DNA from: Pristionchus mayeri
Taxonomy: Eukaryota; Nematoda; Chromadorea; Rhabditida; Neodiplogasteridae
Assembly: GCA_036245805.1 (NCBI GenBank)
Contig: BTRK01000005.1
Coordinates: 31,229,469 to 31,293,468 of the forward strand
Direction: 5' to 3'
DNA: 64,000 nt
Shown: positions 1 to 12,100 of the stretch, piece after piece
How the letters are laid out: each line of letters starts with the position of its first letter
Numbering within the stretch: the stretch's first letter is position 1
Notes under the pieces: model-generated
What the model was told of the DNA's origin: nothing
The model's input: the letters and a program-made list of their open reading frames with translations, nothing else
Databases searched by the model: none
Made by a program: the position numbers and the translations under genes

Positions 1-1557
1 TGATTGCGATATGTGGAGCATCGATGGTTCCCTCGAATTCTGTCTTATCAATCTTGATAACACAAAGCATTCAGTGCAAAAGGTATCTAACTTAAATAGT
101 TTGTAAAGCTTCATCGTTCGTTCATCGTCTAATATTTCGAAGTATTTCAGGTTGAAGGTAGGTTCAACCACAAGAAAACTTACTTCGGCATCGACAATTT
201 ACTTGCATGGAGAGAAGTAAACAATAAAGAGAAGGTACTAATTAAGAGAATGATGAAGGCACAGAAACTTTTCATTGTCAGGGATTCGTGAAGGATGGAA
301 ATATCACGATTGAAGCTAGATTCACGCTCAGTAAAATAGTTGGAATCAGGTTCAAGTTTACAATTTGATTTCTTTCAAACAGACATATTAAGAACACACC
401 CTTTTATCGATTTCTGGGATTCGAATGATTCCTGTCACGATGTTGCACTGGTGATCAATGGAGAAAAGATATACGCTAGCAAGCAGGTATGTTTGCGGTG
501 AAATAAAAAAACCCGATCCATCAATAACTTTCCTCATTGACTTGAGTATCTTTCACAGGCTTATCCTTCTCCAAATATTTGTTCTCAATATTAAGAACAT
601 TTTTATAAATTTCAGGTTCTCGCTATCCATTCTCACATTTTCAAATCGATGTTCTATGGTGATTCCGCTGAGAAGAATAAAGGAGAAATGAAGTTGACGG
701 ACGTACATCTCAAGGTTTCATTATCTCGTTAGAAGAGACTAAATCATTGTCTAGGAATTCACGGATGTACTGAACAGAATATATCCTTCGTACGCGAAGA
801 TTTCCGGTTAGTTCTTATTTTGACGATGAAAATATGACAGAGAACAATATGATAGATTATAACGCCAAGTAAATACTGAGGCTATCGTGGCGATATCAGA
901 TCAAGGTTATTTTTACATCCAATTTTGCCGGTAGGGACACTTTGAAACGATCATATAAATATTTCAGAAAATTTTGGATGATGTCGAAGTTTTTTTGATC
1001 GAAACGTCCAAATTTGACGTTCTTGAGAAGCTCAATCTGTCCAATCTGTACAATCTCGTCACGCTTCAGGTGTGCCATTTCTTTTTGAAAAAGATAAAAA
1101 ATTGTTACAGGAACACGTTCTCGCCTCTTTCAAGAGTATTAAGGAGATTTCGGATCTGCAGGTCCAAATAATGCTAACGCTTTTAATCTATTGCCTTTTA
1201 TAGAATTTAACTTTTGAAAACTCATCACCTTTTTGTCCCCAAAAATTTACTGAACCTACAATTAAATAAAATCAACTTCTTTGGATTGCATATTTTGAAA
1301 TGATCTTCATTTCATTTTTTTAGTCAACTCGTTATTATGGAATGCTCTCAAGGAGTGCCAAAGCGACTCTGCTCGAGAAATTTATGAAGCTCAGGTTACT
1401 TTTATCGAATAATAGATCATCGTTTCGAAGATTCGTCATGTACAGCAAATGTCACGGGCCTGAATCCCTTTTTTTAACATATAGAATCTCCAGGCCTATA
1501 TATAGTAACGTGTATTTGACTCTCTTAAATGAAAAGCTCGATATTTCACTTTTTTGA
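1..1557 (+). CDS. MATH-BTB-BACK protein, 3' part (gene 1)
   Basis: Partial gene entering from the left edge. Exons read as about 1-82 (end of a MATH domain, with DMWSIDGSLEF), 151-234, 282-349 (MATH end), 383-486 (BTB start, VALVINGEKIYASKQ), 616-714 (BTB core, VLAIHSHIFKSMFYG), 755-806 (EFTDVLNRIYPSYAK), a weak exon near 823-870, 968-1069 (BACK-like helix, VEVFLIETSKF), 1111-1160 and 1324-1557. Introns are short and bounded by GT and mostly TTTCAG. The family acts as Cullin-3 adaptors, MATH binding substrate and BTB the cullin; that role is inferred from family. The exon near 823-870 lacks a clear acceptor, and the C-terminus runs about 50 residues past the point where paralogues stop, so the gene may be decaying. 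Neighbouring genes have the same exon order. Confidence 0.7.
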
Positions 1558-2084
1558 TATTTTGGATATTGGTGTACTAAAATAGATTATGTCTATCAGA
1601 ACTTTCGACAGCGAATTTTTACAGCAAAGAGACTGTTCCTCGAAACCCTCCAAATGAAAAATGTGACTGTCTTCTGATGTCTCCCGAAGGTATGTTAAGG
1701 CGGATTTTATGTTTGAAGCAGTGATATTTCAGTATTATTAGTAAAAAATCGTTAATGTGTGCATATATGAACTTGAAAATGAAACTTGGATATTAAATTT
1801 GAAAATAAATAACCTAATCTCCAGGCAATCGAAGCATTACCCATACCTCTTTTTAAGATGCCTACCCATCTGGTTTCATTCGCTTCGAAATCGCAGTTTC
1901 TGAAATAACTTCTGATGGTATCTACTCTCCAATGACTCAAGTATATGGTTTACCATGGTGAGATAATATTGCCCAGCTTAAAACATATTTCACTGAAATA
2001 TAGGTTGGTTAAAGTTTACAAATATATTTCAATTAATTGATGTTTAGAGTTGGGATAACATGATTATATCGTAGCAATCATAAG

Positions 2085-2933
2085 TAGGGATGACAATTCA
2101 ATGATTCAAGGGACAAGGGAGGGCGGCTGATGCAAATCGCCTCATTATTCCTTGGAGGAGGATGGGAGAGAGCGGCGATCCTCCTTCAAGGATGGCGATC
2201 CTTGAAGGAGGATTGGGGATGAAATAGTGCTTTGAGTTGGCAAAAATACATTAAACTTGAGGATTTGCATAATCAAAACCAGAACTATGAAATTAGGTCA
2301 CTTTACATTGATTTCCTATATTCGTGAGGTCATCGATGGAACTTTTGAATGCCCGTTTCTTATTCTAGCGTGCTTTCGTGATGGTTCTCAATCAAACATA
2401 TTGAGTTGCACTTACTCTGTACTAGGAAAAGACATTTTAGACATTGTAAGGTCTCATCGCATCTCTTTTAGTAAGAAGTTATGGGAACGAGCGGAATGAA
2501 GTGGGAAAGTGAGTAACTTCCGTATTGTTTCGACTACCTGTTGATAGCCCTAGTATTCCTGAGATAGCGCTAATACTTCTGATATACTCTACTCGATAGC
2601 ACAGGATGCAGCATACCAGATTTGAGACACAGAAATAGCAATAATAGGTAAAACAATCATGCTTTCCTCAGAATCGTTTGGGAACGTCCGGTAACATAAA
2701 TCAATCTAAACTGCTCTAATCACGTTGCACTCGTTGGTGTTATGCAAATCCTAAAATTTCGAACGTTTTGATCAACGTTAAGCACCTTTTAACCCACAAT
2801 CCTCCTTCAAGAATCGCCATCCTTGAAGGAGGATGACCGCTCTCTCTCGTCCTCCTCCAAGGAATGATGCGATTTGCATGCTGTGGAGAATCGAGAGGGA
2901 GCGCTCCCTCTCATCCTTGAATTGTGATCCCTA
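2085..2933. mobile_element. hAT-type MITE with 8-bp target duplication
   Basis: Inverted termini TAGGGATGACAATTCA and TAGGGATCACAATTCA (read from the right) bound 849 bp, flanked by the perfect direct repeat ATCATAAG at 2077-2084 and 2934-2941. An 8-bp duplication with TAGGG-type ends is the signature of hAT transposons. The sub-terminal arms, rich in CTTGAAGGAGGAT motifs, are also inverted. No transposase was recognised, so it is non-autonomous. It lies in intron 2 of gene 2. Confidence 0.85.
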
Positions 2934-3140
2934 ATCATAAGCAAAGTATACGATTTTAAAGGTACCTTAAAGTCAAGAAATCGCCCGATCTCGATGTGTA
3001 CTTCTATCATCGCACGAGTGAATCGGACATCTGGAGCATCGATGCTTCAGGAGAAGTCGTTCTGATTAATGCTGATGAGGCAAAGGATATTCACCAAATG
3101 TCCTTTAAATCTGATAAATCCGAGCATATTTTAAAATATA

Positions 3141-3575
3141 CAGTAGCGCCGGAAAGTATTCATACGATTTGTTTTTTTCATATAACTTTTTCTGCCGTTC
3201 ACTTAGCAAGTTAGATGTTGTACCACTATCTATCAAACCCATCGAGGAATACGATGCACATATTGCGTCATCACGTTCATCATAACTGATTGCGTAGTTA
3301 TGACGCAATCGAATTTTACTTTTTCAAACAGGCGTTATTCTTATACAGATTTTTTCCAGCTTGCCAAACTTTCTGATGTTGGAGATAGGACCGAGGTCTA
3401 CCCAGAGTAAAAATTTGAAGTTACTGCTCGGTCGCAGATTGGCTGCAGCCTTGCTGAAAAATCGATGTCAAAAATTAAGATATCGACTCATTGTCAAGCT
3501 AGAGACTGGTTCAAGGCATAAAAATGATCGTCATCACGAGTGCAGTTGATCCTGAGAATATGAGAACAAAATCAA
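3141..3575 (+). mobile_element. Half copy of a TA-flanked foldback element
   Basis: Begins TATA-CAGTAGCGCC and runs parallel to the left arm of the complete foldback element at 30820-32251 up to the segment around GATCCTGAGAATATGA, then stops. There is no matching right terminus. It occupies the place where gene 2 should carry the end of MATH and the BTB exons. Confidence 0.7.
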
Positions 3576-4499
3576 GGTACGTTCTATTTTAAACAAAAAG
3601 AGTCAAACAGCAATTTGTTCTGGAAAAATGTATTTAGTACGCTATGTTTAAAGTCCTGTCTCGATTTCCAAAAAAACATTACAGATCATTTTCGATAAAG
3701 TTGAAGAATTTCTCATCGATTCCACTAAGTTCAACATTACTACCAAGCTCAACCTCTCTGATCAATATAGGCTCGTTGCTCTGCAGGTTAGTTCCTTGTG
3801 TTTTGCATATTTGTTCAATTTGATCACTGAATATATTTTCCATCAGGAGCACTGCCTCGGGACATTCAAATCGGCCGAAGAAATTATGAAGTTGCAGGTG
3901 CGTCTAACATACTGTTTAGTACTCTAATTTCCATCTCATGCACACGCAACCTCAAATAATTTCTCGTTTTGATTTATTTTAAAACATAAATTCTAATTAG
4001 TAAACCAAAACAGAGATAGTTAAGAGGGTATATTTCCTTCATATGTTCGTGCGTCGCTGTATATGCAGAGGATAGAGTGAATTTTTGACTTTGTCATGAA
4101 TACGTGGTAATCTATGGATTACTTCAGAGAGTCGATGGATTCGAGGAACTCTCTGACCATGTGAATGCAGTCTTGCTGAGAAAAGCGATGAAGCTTCCTC
4201 TGACAAAGACACCGTCAGAGTAGCTCCTCATGCTTTATTGGATTTGCTCACGTTTTTCGAGTTCTAACGTAATTTTGTATCGATAAATCTCTTTTGATCT
4301 GCTCTATGCGTATTGTCAATCTAGTGGTGAAATATTCCACCTGTGCTACCTGTGATATTAATTTCACGTGAATTCTCTTCTGTTGTTGAGCTGTGATGAT
4401 TCTGACGAGTGTCCGTTATAGATGTTTTAAGCCTAATAGTCATGGGGCTTGTCAGCTCAAGGCTAACGAGTAAAGCAGCTATAACTACATTTTTTCAAC

Positions 4500-5481
4500 A
4501 TGTCTCCAGTGACTAAGAAGTCTCGTCTCGACGATTCGGCTGCCTCGGATGTGTTTCTCTATGGTATGTTCATACTATCCAATCATTTTTTAAAATAAAT
4601 TTGTCATTAAATACGTGCTTGAGTTTGAAAGTATATTATTCAACAGGAAATTAGAGTAGGGAAACATATTCATATTGTTGCCCCTTTATTCGTCGTTCAA
4701 GCGTCCGAAAATTGAGCACGTTTAAAGTAGAATACGTTGGGACGGATAAGGATGAGTATAATTTCTGTTCGCATTTATTCGAATATAGCAATATTAAAAA
4801 GCTACGAAATTTGGGCGGTGCCTAGAAATTCAATCGCGCGTCAACGCGTAAAATGAGAAATTTCGCTTAATTCGTTTGCTATTTGAATTAAGTTATTGTG
4901 TACACTCCTTGTTTTAACAATAAAAAGGCGGAATAGAAAATAATAGTTTAGGAAATTGGTTTGAAATTATGAAGTGTGACGCGGAATTTATTGTTCCGGA
5001 GCGTGGTGTAGGACATATTTTTATAATCCAGTATTATTTGAGATATGTTCAGTAAGTTCACTGAAATTGCTATATTTCAGATAGTTCACCATCGGGATTT
5101 ATTCGCTACGAGGTCTCTACTGACGATGTTGTTGAGAAGGACATGTTTTCTCGTGGAATCGAAGTTCTGGGATTGTCGTGGTATAAAACTTTTCTACCAT
5201 AATGATCCATGAATGGATTTTTTTCATTCCACTTGAAACGATATTCCATGTTAAAATGCGTTTAACGGTAAAAGTGTTACGTTTTCCGATTCGCCCTCAT
5301 TTCTCCTCATTGAACACTTATGAAATATGCTTGTTCTAGGGAACTGGAAGTGGTGGAATGCGATGGAAAATTAGCATGTTATCTTCACCGTAGTCTCAGT
5401 GATTGCGATATGTGGAGCATCGAAGCTTCCGTCGAATTCAGACTTATCAATATTGATTATGCAGAAAATGAAATTGGAAAG
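4500..5481 (+). CDS. MATH-domain gene, 5' part, truncated by gap (gene 3)
   Basis: Exon 1 (4500-4563) encodes MSPVTKKSRLDDSAASDV. Exon 2 (5081-5180) begins the MATH domain (SGFIRYEVSTDD) and ends in a split Trp codon before GT, as in all paralogues. Exon 3 (5340-5481) continues MATH (CYLHRSLSDCDMWSIEASVE). Its exon 3 is nearly the same as the first exon of gene 1, so genes 1 and 3 are close duplicates. The next exons (second half of MATH, then BTB) are not seen before the run of N at 5690; they may lie in the gap or have been replaced by the satellite. Start chosen at the MSP.. motif shared by the family. Confidence 0.7.
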
Positions 5482-5689
5482 GTATCCATTATTAACGATT
5501 TTTTTTTGCAGTTGTATAGTTCGACGGAAGGCCCATTTTGGAAGTTATTTTGAGTTGTGTAACTTAATGAATAGTTCGCATAGGAAACGATAGAGGGTGT
5601 TTTCGACTTTAGGAGATCCCTATCCTAATTAAGAACTCTCTAAATAGAGTAGTGATGAAATAGAACATGATGAATTAAGCTCAAAATAC

Positions 5690-6189
5690 NNNNNNNNNNN
5701 NNNNNNNNNNNNNNNNNNNNNNNNNNNNNNNNNNNNNNNNNNNNNNNNNNNNNNNNNNNNNNNNNNNNNNNNNNNNNNNNNNNNNNNNNNNNNNNNNNNN
5801 NNNNNNNNNNNNNNNNNNNNNNNNNNNNNNNNNNNNNNNNNNNNNNNNNNNNNNNNNNNNNNNNNNNNNNNNNNNNNNNNNNNNNNNNNNNNNNNNNNNN
5901 NNNNNNNNNNNNNNNNNNNNNNNNNNNNNNNNNNNNNNNNNNNNNNNNNNNNNNNNNNNNNNNNNNNNNNNNNNNNNNNNNNNNNNNNNNNNNNNNNNNN
6001 NNNNNNNNNNNNNNNNNNNNNNNNNNNNNNNNNNNNNNNNNNNNNNNNNNNNNNNNNNNNNNNNNNNNNNNNNNNNNNNNNNNNNNNNNNNNNNNNNNNN
6101 NNNNNNNNNNNNNNNNNNNNNNNNNNNNNNNNNNNNNNNNNNNNNNNNNNNNNNNNNNNNNNNNNNNNNNNNNNNNNNNNNNNNNNNNN
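5690..6189. other. Assembly gap, 500 N
   Basis: Exactly 500 N, a typical placeholder of unknown true size. It abuts the left end of the 39-bp satellite, so the array length and its left border are unresolved. Confidence 0.98.
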
Positions 6190-9100
6190 GTAGCTTTGGA
6201 ACATTTTCGAACTTTCTGGAACATTCTAGAAGCTTTGGAACATTTTCGAACTTTCGGGAACATTCTAGAAGCTTTGGAACATTTTCGAACTTTCTGGAAC
6301 ATTCTAGAAGCTTTGGAACATTTTCGAACTTTCTGGAACATTCTAGAAGCTTTGGAACATTTTCGAACTTTCTGGAACATTCTAGAAGCTTTGGAACATT
6401 TTCGAACTTTCTGGAACATTCTAGAAGCTTTGGAACATTTTCGAACTTTCTGGAACATTCTAGAAGCTTTGGAACATTTTCGAACTTTCTGGAACATTCT
6501 AGAAGCTTTGGAACATTTTCGAACTTTCTGGAACATTCTAGAAGCTTTGGAACATTTTCGAACTTTCTGGAACATTCTAGAAGCTTTGGAACATTTTCGA
6601 ACTTTCTGGAACATTCGAGAAGCTTTGGAACATTTTCGAACTTTCGGGAACATTCTAGAAGCTTTGGAACATTTTCGAACTTTCGGGAACATTCTAGAAG
6701 CTTTGGAACATTCTAGAAGCTTTGGAACATTTTCGAACTTTCTGGAACATTCTAGAAGCTTTGGAACATTTTCGAACTTTCTGGAACATTCTAGAAGCTT
6801 TGGAACATTTTCGAACTTTCGGGAACATTCTAGAAGCTTTGGAACATTCTAGAAGCTTTGGAACATTTTCGAACTTTCGGGAACATTCTAGAAGCTTTGG
6901 AACATTCTAGAAGCTTTGGAACATTTTCGAACTTTCTGGAACATTCTAGAAGCTTTGGAACATTTTCGAACTTTCTGGAACATTCTAGAAGCTTTGGAAC
7001 ATTTTCGAACTTTCGGGAACATTCTAGAAGCTTTGGAACATTTTCGAACTTTCGGGAACATTCTAGAAGCTTTGGAACATTTTCGAACTTTCGGGAACAT
7101 TCTAGAAGCTTTGGAACATTCTAGAAGCTTTGGAACATTTTCGAACTTTCTGGAACATTCTAGAAGCTTGAACATTTTCGAACTTTCTGGAACATTCTAG
7201 AAGCTTTGGAACATTTTCGAACTTTCGGAACATTCTAGAAGCTTTGGAACATTTTCGAACTTTCTGGAACATTCTAGAAGCTTTGGAACATTTTCGAACT
7301 TTCTGGAACATTCTAGAAGCTTTGGAACATTTTCGAACTTTCTGGAACATTCTAGAAGCTTTGGAACATTTTCGAACTTTCTGGAACATTCTAGAAGCTT
7401 TGGAACATTTTCGAACTTTCGGGAACATTCTAGAAGCTTTGGAACATTTTCGAACTTTCTGGAACATTCTAGAAGCTTTGGAACATTTTCGAACTTTCTG
7501 GAACATTCTAGAAGCTTTGGAACATTTTCGAACTTTCTGGAACATTCTAGAAGCTTTGGAACATTTTCGAACTTTCTGGAACATTCTAGAAGCTTTGGAA
7601 CATTTTCGAACTTTCGGGAACATTCTAGAAGCTTTGAACATTTTCGAACTTTCGGGAACATTCTAGAAGCTTGGAACATTCTAGAAGCTTTGGAACATTT
7701 TCGAACTTTCTGGAACATTCTAGAAGCTTTGGAACATTTTCGAACTTTCTGGAACATTCGAGAAGCTTTGGAACATTTTCGAACTTTCGGGAACATTCTA
7801 GAAGCTTTGGAACATTCTAGAAGCTTTGGAACATTTTCGAACTTTCGGGAACATTCTAGAAGCTTTGGAACATTCTAGAAGCTTTGGAACATTTTCGAAC
7901 TTTCTGGAACATTCTAGAAGCTTTGGAACATTTTCGAACTTTCTGGAACATTCTAGAAGCTTTGGAACATTTTCGAACTTTCGGGAACATTCTAGAAACT
8001 TTGGAACATTTTCGAACTTTCGGGAACATTCTAGAAGCTTTGGAACATTTTCGAACTTTCTGGAACATTCTAGAAGCTTTGGAACATTTTCGAACTTTCT
8101 GGAACATTCTAGAAGCTTTGGAACATTTTCGAACTTTCTGGAACATTCTAGAAGCTTTGAACATTTTCGAACTTTCTGGAACACTCTAGAAGCTTTGGAA
8201 CATTTTCGAACTTTCGGGAACATTCTAGAAGCTTTGGAACATTTTCGAACTTTCGGGAACATTCTAGAAGCTTTGGAACATTTTCGAACTTTCTGGAACA
8301 TTCTAGAAGCTTTGGAACATTTTCGAACTTTCTGGAACATTCGAGAAGCTTTGGAACATTTTCGAACTTTCGGGAACATTCTAGAAGCTTTGGAACATTT
8401 TCGAACTTTCGGGAACATTCTAGAAGCTTTGGAACATTCTAGAAGCTTTGGAACATTTTCGAACTTTCGGGAACATTCTAGAAGCTTTGGAACATTCTAG
8501 AAGCTTTGGAACATTTTCGAACTTTCTGGAACATTCTAGAAGCTTTGGAACATTTTCGAACTTTCGGGAACATTCTAGAAGCTTTGGAACATTTTCGAAC
8601 TTTCTGGAACATTCTAGAAGCTTTGGAACATTTTCGAACTTTCTGGAACATTCTAGAAGCTTTGGAACATTTTCGAACTTTCGGGAACATTCTAGAAACT
8701 TTGGTACATTTTCGAACTTTCGGGAACATTCTAGAAGCTTTGGAACATTTTCGAACTTTCTGGAACATTCTAGAAGCTTTGGAACATTTTCGAACTTTCT
8801 GGAACATTCTAGAAGCTTTGGAACATTTTCGAACTTTCTGGAACATTCTAGAAGCTTTGGAACATTTTCGAACTTTCGGGAACATTCTAGAAGCTTTGGA
8901 ACATTTTCGAACTTTCTGGAACATTCTAGAAGCTTTGGAACATTTTCGAACTTTCTGGAACATTCTAGAAGCTTTGGAACATTTTCGAACTTTCTGGAAC
9001 ATTCTAGAAGCTTTGGAACATTCTAGAAGCTTTGGAACATTTTCGAACTTTCGGGAACATTCTAGAAGCTTTGGAACATTCTAGAAGCTTTGGAACATTT

Positions 9101-12100
9101 TCGAACTTTCTGGAACATTCTAGAAGCTTTGGAACATTTTCGAACTTTCTGGAACATTCTAGAAGCTTTGGAACATTTTCGAACTTTCGGGAACATTCTA
9201 GAAACTTTGGAACATTTTCGAACTTTCGGGAACATTCTAGAAGCTTTGGAACATTTTCGAACTTTCTGGAACATTCTAGAAGCTTTGGAACATTTTCGAA
9301 CTTTCTGGAACATTCTAGAAGCTTTGGAACATTTTCGAACTTTCTGGAACATTCTAGAAGCTTTGGAACATTTTCGAACTTTCTGGAACACTCTAGAAGC
9401 TTTGGAACATTTTCGAACTTTCGGGAACATTCTAGAAGCTTTGGAACATTTTCGAACTTTCGGGAACATTCTAGAAGCTTTGGAACATTTTCGAACTTTC
9501 TGGAACATTCTAGAAGCTTTGGAACATTTTCGAACTTTCTGGAACATTCGAGAAGCTTTGGAACATTTTCGAACTTTCGGGAACATTCTAGAAGCTTTGG
9601 AACATTTTCGAACTTTCGGGAACATTCTAGAAGCTTTGGAACATTCTAGAAGCTTTGGAACATTTTCGAACTTTCGGGAACATTCTAGAAGCTTTGGAAC
9701 ATTCTAGAAGCTTTGGAACATTTTCGAACTTTCTGGAACATTCTAGAAGCTTTGGAACATTTTCGAACTTTCGGGAACATTCTAGAAGCTTTGGAACATT
9801 TTCGAACTTTCTGGAACATTCTAGAAGCTTTGGAACATTTTCGAACTTTCTGGAACATTCTAGAAGCTTTGGAACATTTTCGAACTTTCGGGAACATTCT
9901 AGAAACTTTGGTACATTTTCGAACTTTCGGGAACATTCTAGAAGCTTTGGAACATTTTCGAACTTTCTGGAACATTCTAGAAGCTTTGGAACATTTTCGA
10001 ACTTTCTGGAACATTCTAGAAGCTTTGGAACATTTTCGAACTTTCTGGAACATTCTAGAAGCTTTGGAACATTTTCGAACTTTCGGGAACATTCTAGAAG
10101 CTTTGGAACATTTTCGAACTTTCGGGAACATTCTAGAAGCTTTGGAACATTCTAGAAGCTTTGGAACATTTTCGAACTTTCGGGAACATTCTAGAAGCTT
10201 TGGAACATTTTCGAACTTTCTGGAACATTCTAGAAGCTTTGGAACATTTCGAACTTTCGGGAACATTCTAGAAGCTTTGGAACATTTTCGAACTTTCGGG
10301 AACATTCTAGAAGCTTTGGAACATTCTAGAAGCTTTGGAACATTTTCGAACTTTCTGGAACATTCTAGAAGCTTTGGAACATTTTCGAACTTTCTGGAAC
10401 ATTCTAGAAGCTTTGGAACATTTTCGAACTTTCGGGAACATTCTAGAAACTTTGGAACATTTTCGAACTTTCGGGAACATTCTAGAAGCTTTGGAACATT
10501 TTCGAACTTTCTGGAACATTCTAGAAGCTTTGGAACATTTTCGAACTTTCTGGAACATTCTAGAAGCTTTGGAACATTTTCGAACTTTCTGGAACATTCT
10601 AGAAGCTTTGGAACATTTTCGAACTTTCTGGAACACTCTAGAAGCTTTGGAACATTTTCGAACTTTCGGGAACATTCTAGAAGCTTTGGAACATTTTCGA
10701 ACTTTCGGGAACATTCTAGAAGCTTTGGAACATTTTCGAACTTTCTGGAACATTCTAGAAGCTTTGGAACATTTTCGAACTTTCTGGAACATTCGAGAAG
10801 CTTTGGAACATTTTCGAACTTTCGGGAACATTCTAGAAGCTTTGGAACATTTTCGAACTTTCGGGAACATTCTAGAAGCTTTGGAACATTCTAGAAGCTT
10901 TGGAACATTTTCGAACTTTCGGGAACATTCTAGAAGCTTTGGAACATTCTAGAAGCTTTGGAACATTTTCGAACTTTCTGGAACATTCTAGAAGCTTTGG
11001 AACATTTTCGAACTTTCGGGAACATTCTAGAAGCTTTGGAACATTTTCGAACTTTCTGGAACATTCTAGAAGCTTTGGAACATTTTCGAACTTTCTGGAA
11101 CATTCTAGAAGCTTTGGAACATTTTCGAACTTTCGGGAACATTCTAGAAACTTTGGTACATTTTCGAACTTTCGGGAACATTCTAGAAGCTTTGGAACAT
11201 TTTCGAACTTTCTGGAACATTCTAGAAGCTTTGGAACATTTTCGAACTTTCTGGAACATTCTAGAAGCTTTGGAACATTTTCGAACTTTCTGGAACATTC
11301 TAGAAGCTTTGGAACATTTTCGAACTTTCTGGAACATTCTAGAAGCTTTGGAACATTTTCGAACTTTCTGGAACATTCGAGAAGCTTTGGAACATTTTCG
11401 AACTTTCGGGAACATTCTAGAAGCTTTGGAACATTTTCGAACTTTCGGGAACATTCTAGAAGCTTTGGAACATTCTAGAAGCTTTGGAACATTTTCGAAC
11501 TTTCGGGAACATTCTAGAAGCTTTGGAACATTCTAGAAGCTTTGGAACATTTTCGAACTTTCTGGAACATTCTAGAAGCTTTGGAACATTTTCGAACTTT
11601 CTGGAACATTCTAGAAGCTTTGGAACATTTTCGAACTTTCGGGAACATTCTAGAAACTTTGGAACATTTTCGAACTTTCGGGAACATTCTAGAAGCTTTG
11701 GAACATTTTCGAACTTTCTGGAACATTCTAGAAGCTTTGGAACATTTTCGAACTTTCTGGAACATTCTAGAAGCTTTGGAACATTTTCGAACTTTCTGGA
11801 ACATTCTAGAAGCTTTGGAACATTTTCGAACTTTCTGGAACACTCTAGAAGCTTTGGAACATTTTCGAACTTTCGGGAACATTCTAGAAGCTTTGGAACA
11901 TTTTCGAACTTTCGGGAACATTCTAGAAGCTTTGGAACATTTTCGAACTTTCTGGAACATTCTAGAAGCTTTGGAACATTTTCGAACTTTCTGGAACATT
12001 CGAGAAGCTTTGGAACATTTTCGAACTTTCGGGAACATTCTAGAAGCTTTGGAACATTTTCGAACTTTCGGGAACATTCTAGAAGCTTTGGAACATTCTA

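Larger units (their letters stand above)
1677..4223 (+). pseudogene. MATH-BTB-BACK gene lacking its centre (gene 2)
   Basis: Starts with a 13-nt exon, ATG TCT CCC GAA G (1677-1689). Exon 2 (1858-1957, GFIRFEIAVSEI) and exon 3 (from 2962, DLDVYFYHRTSESDIWSID) are the first half of a MATH domain. The rest of MATH and the whole BTB domain are missing; that space holds a half foldback element (about 3141-3575). Coding resumes with BACK-like exons 3685-3786 (VEEFLIDSTKF), 3847-3897 and 4128-4223, ending in TAG. Exon 3 has no good donor. A hAT-type MITE sits in intron 2 only 28 bp before exon 3. Probably a pseudogene, or at best a truncated protein without a cullin-binding domain. Confidence 0.65.
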
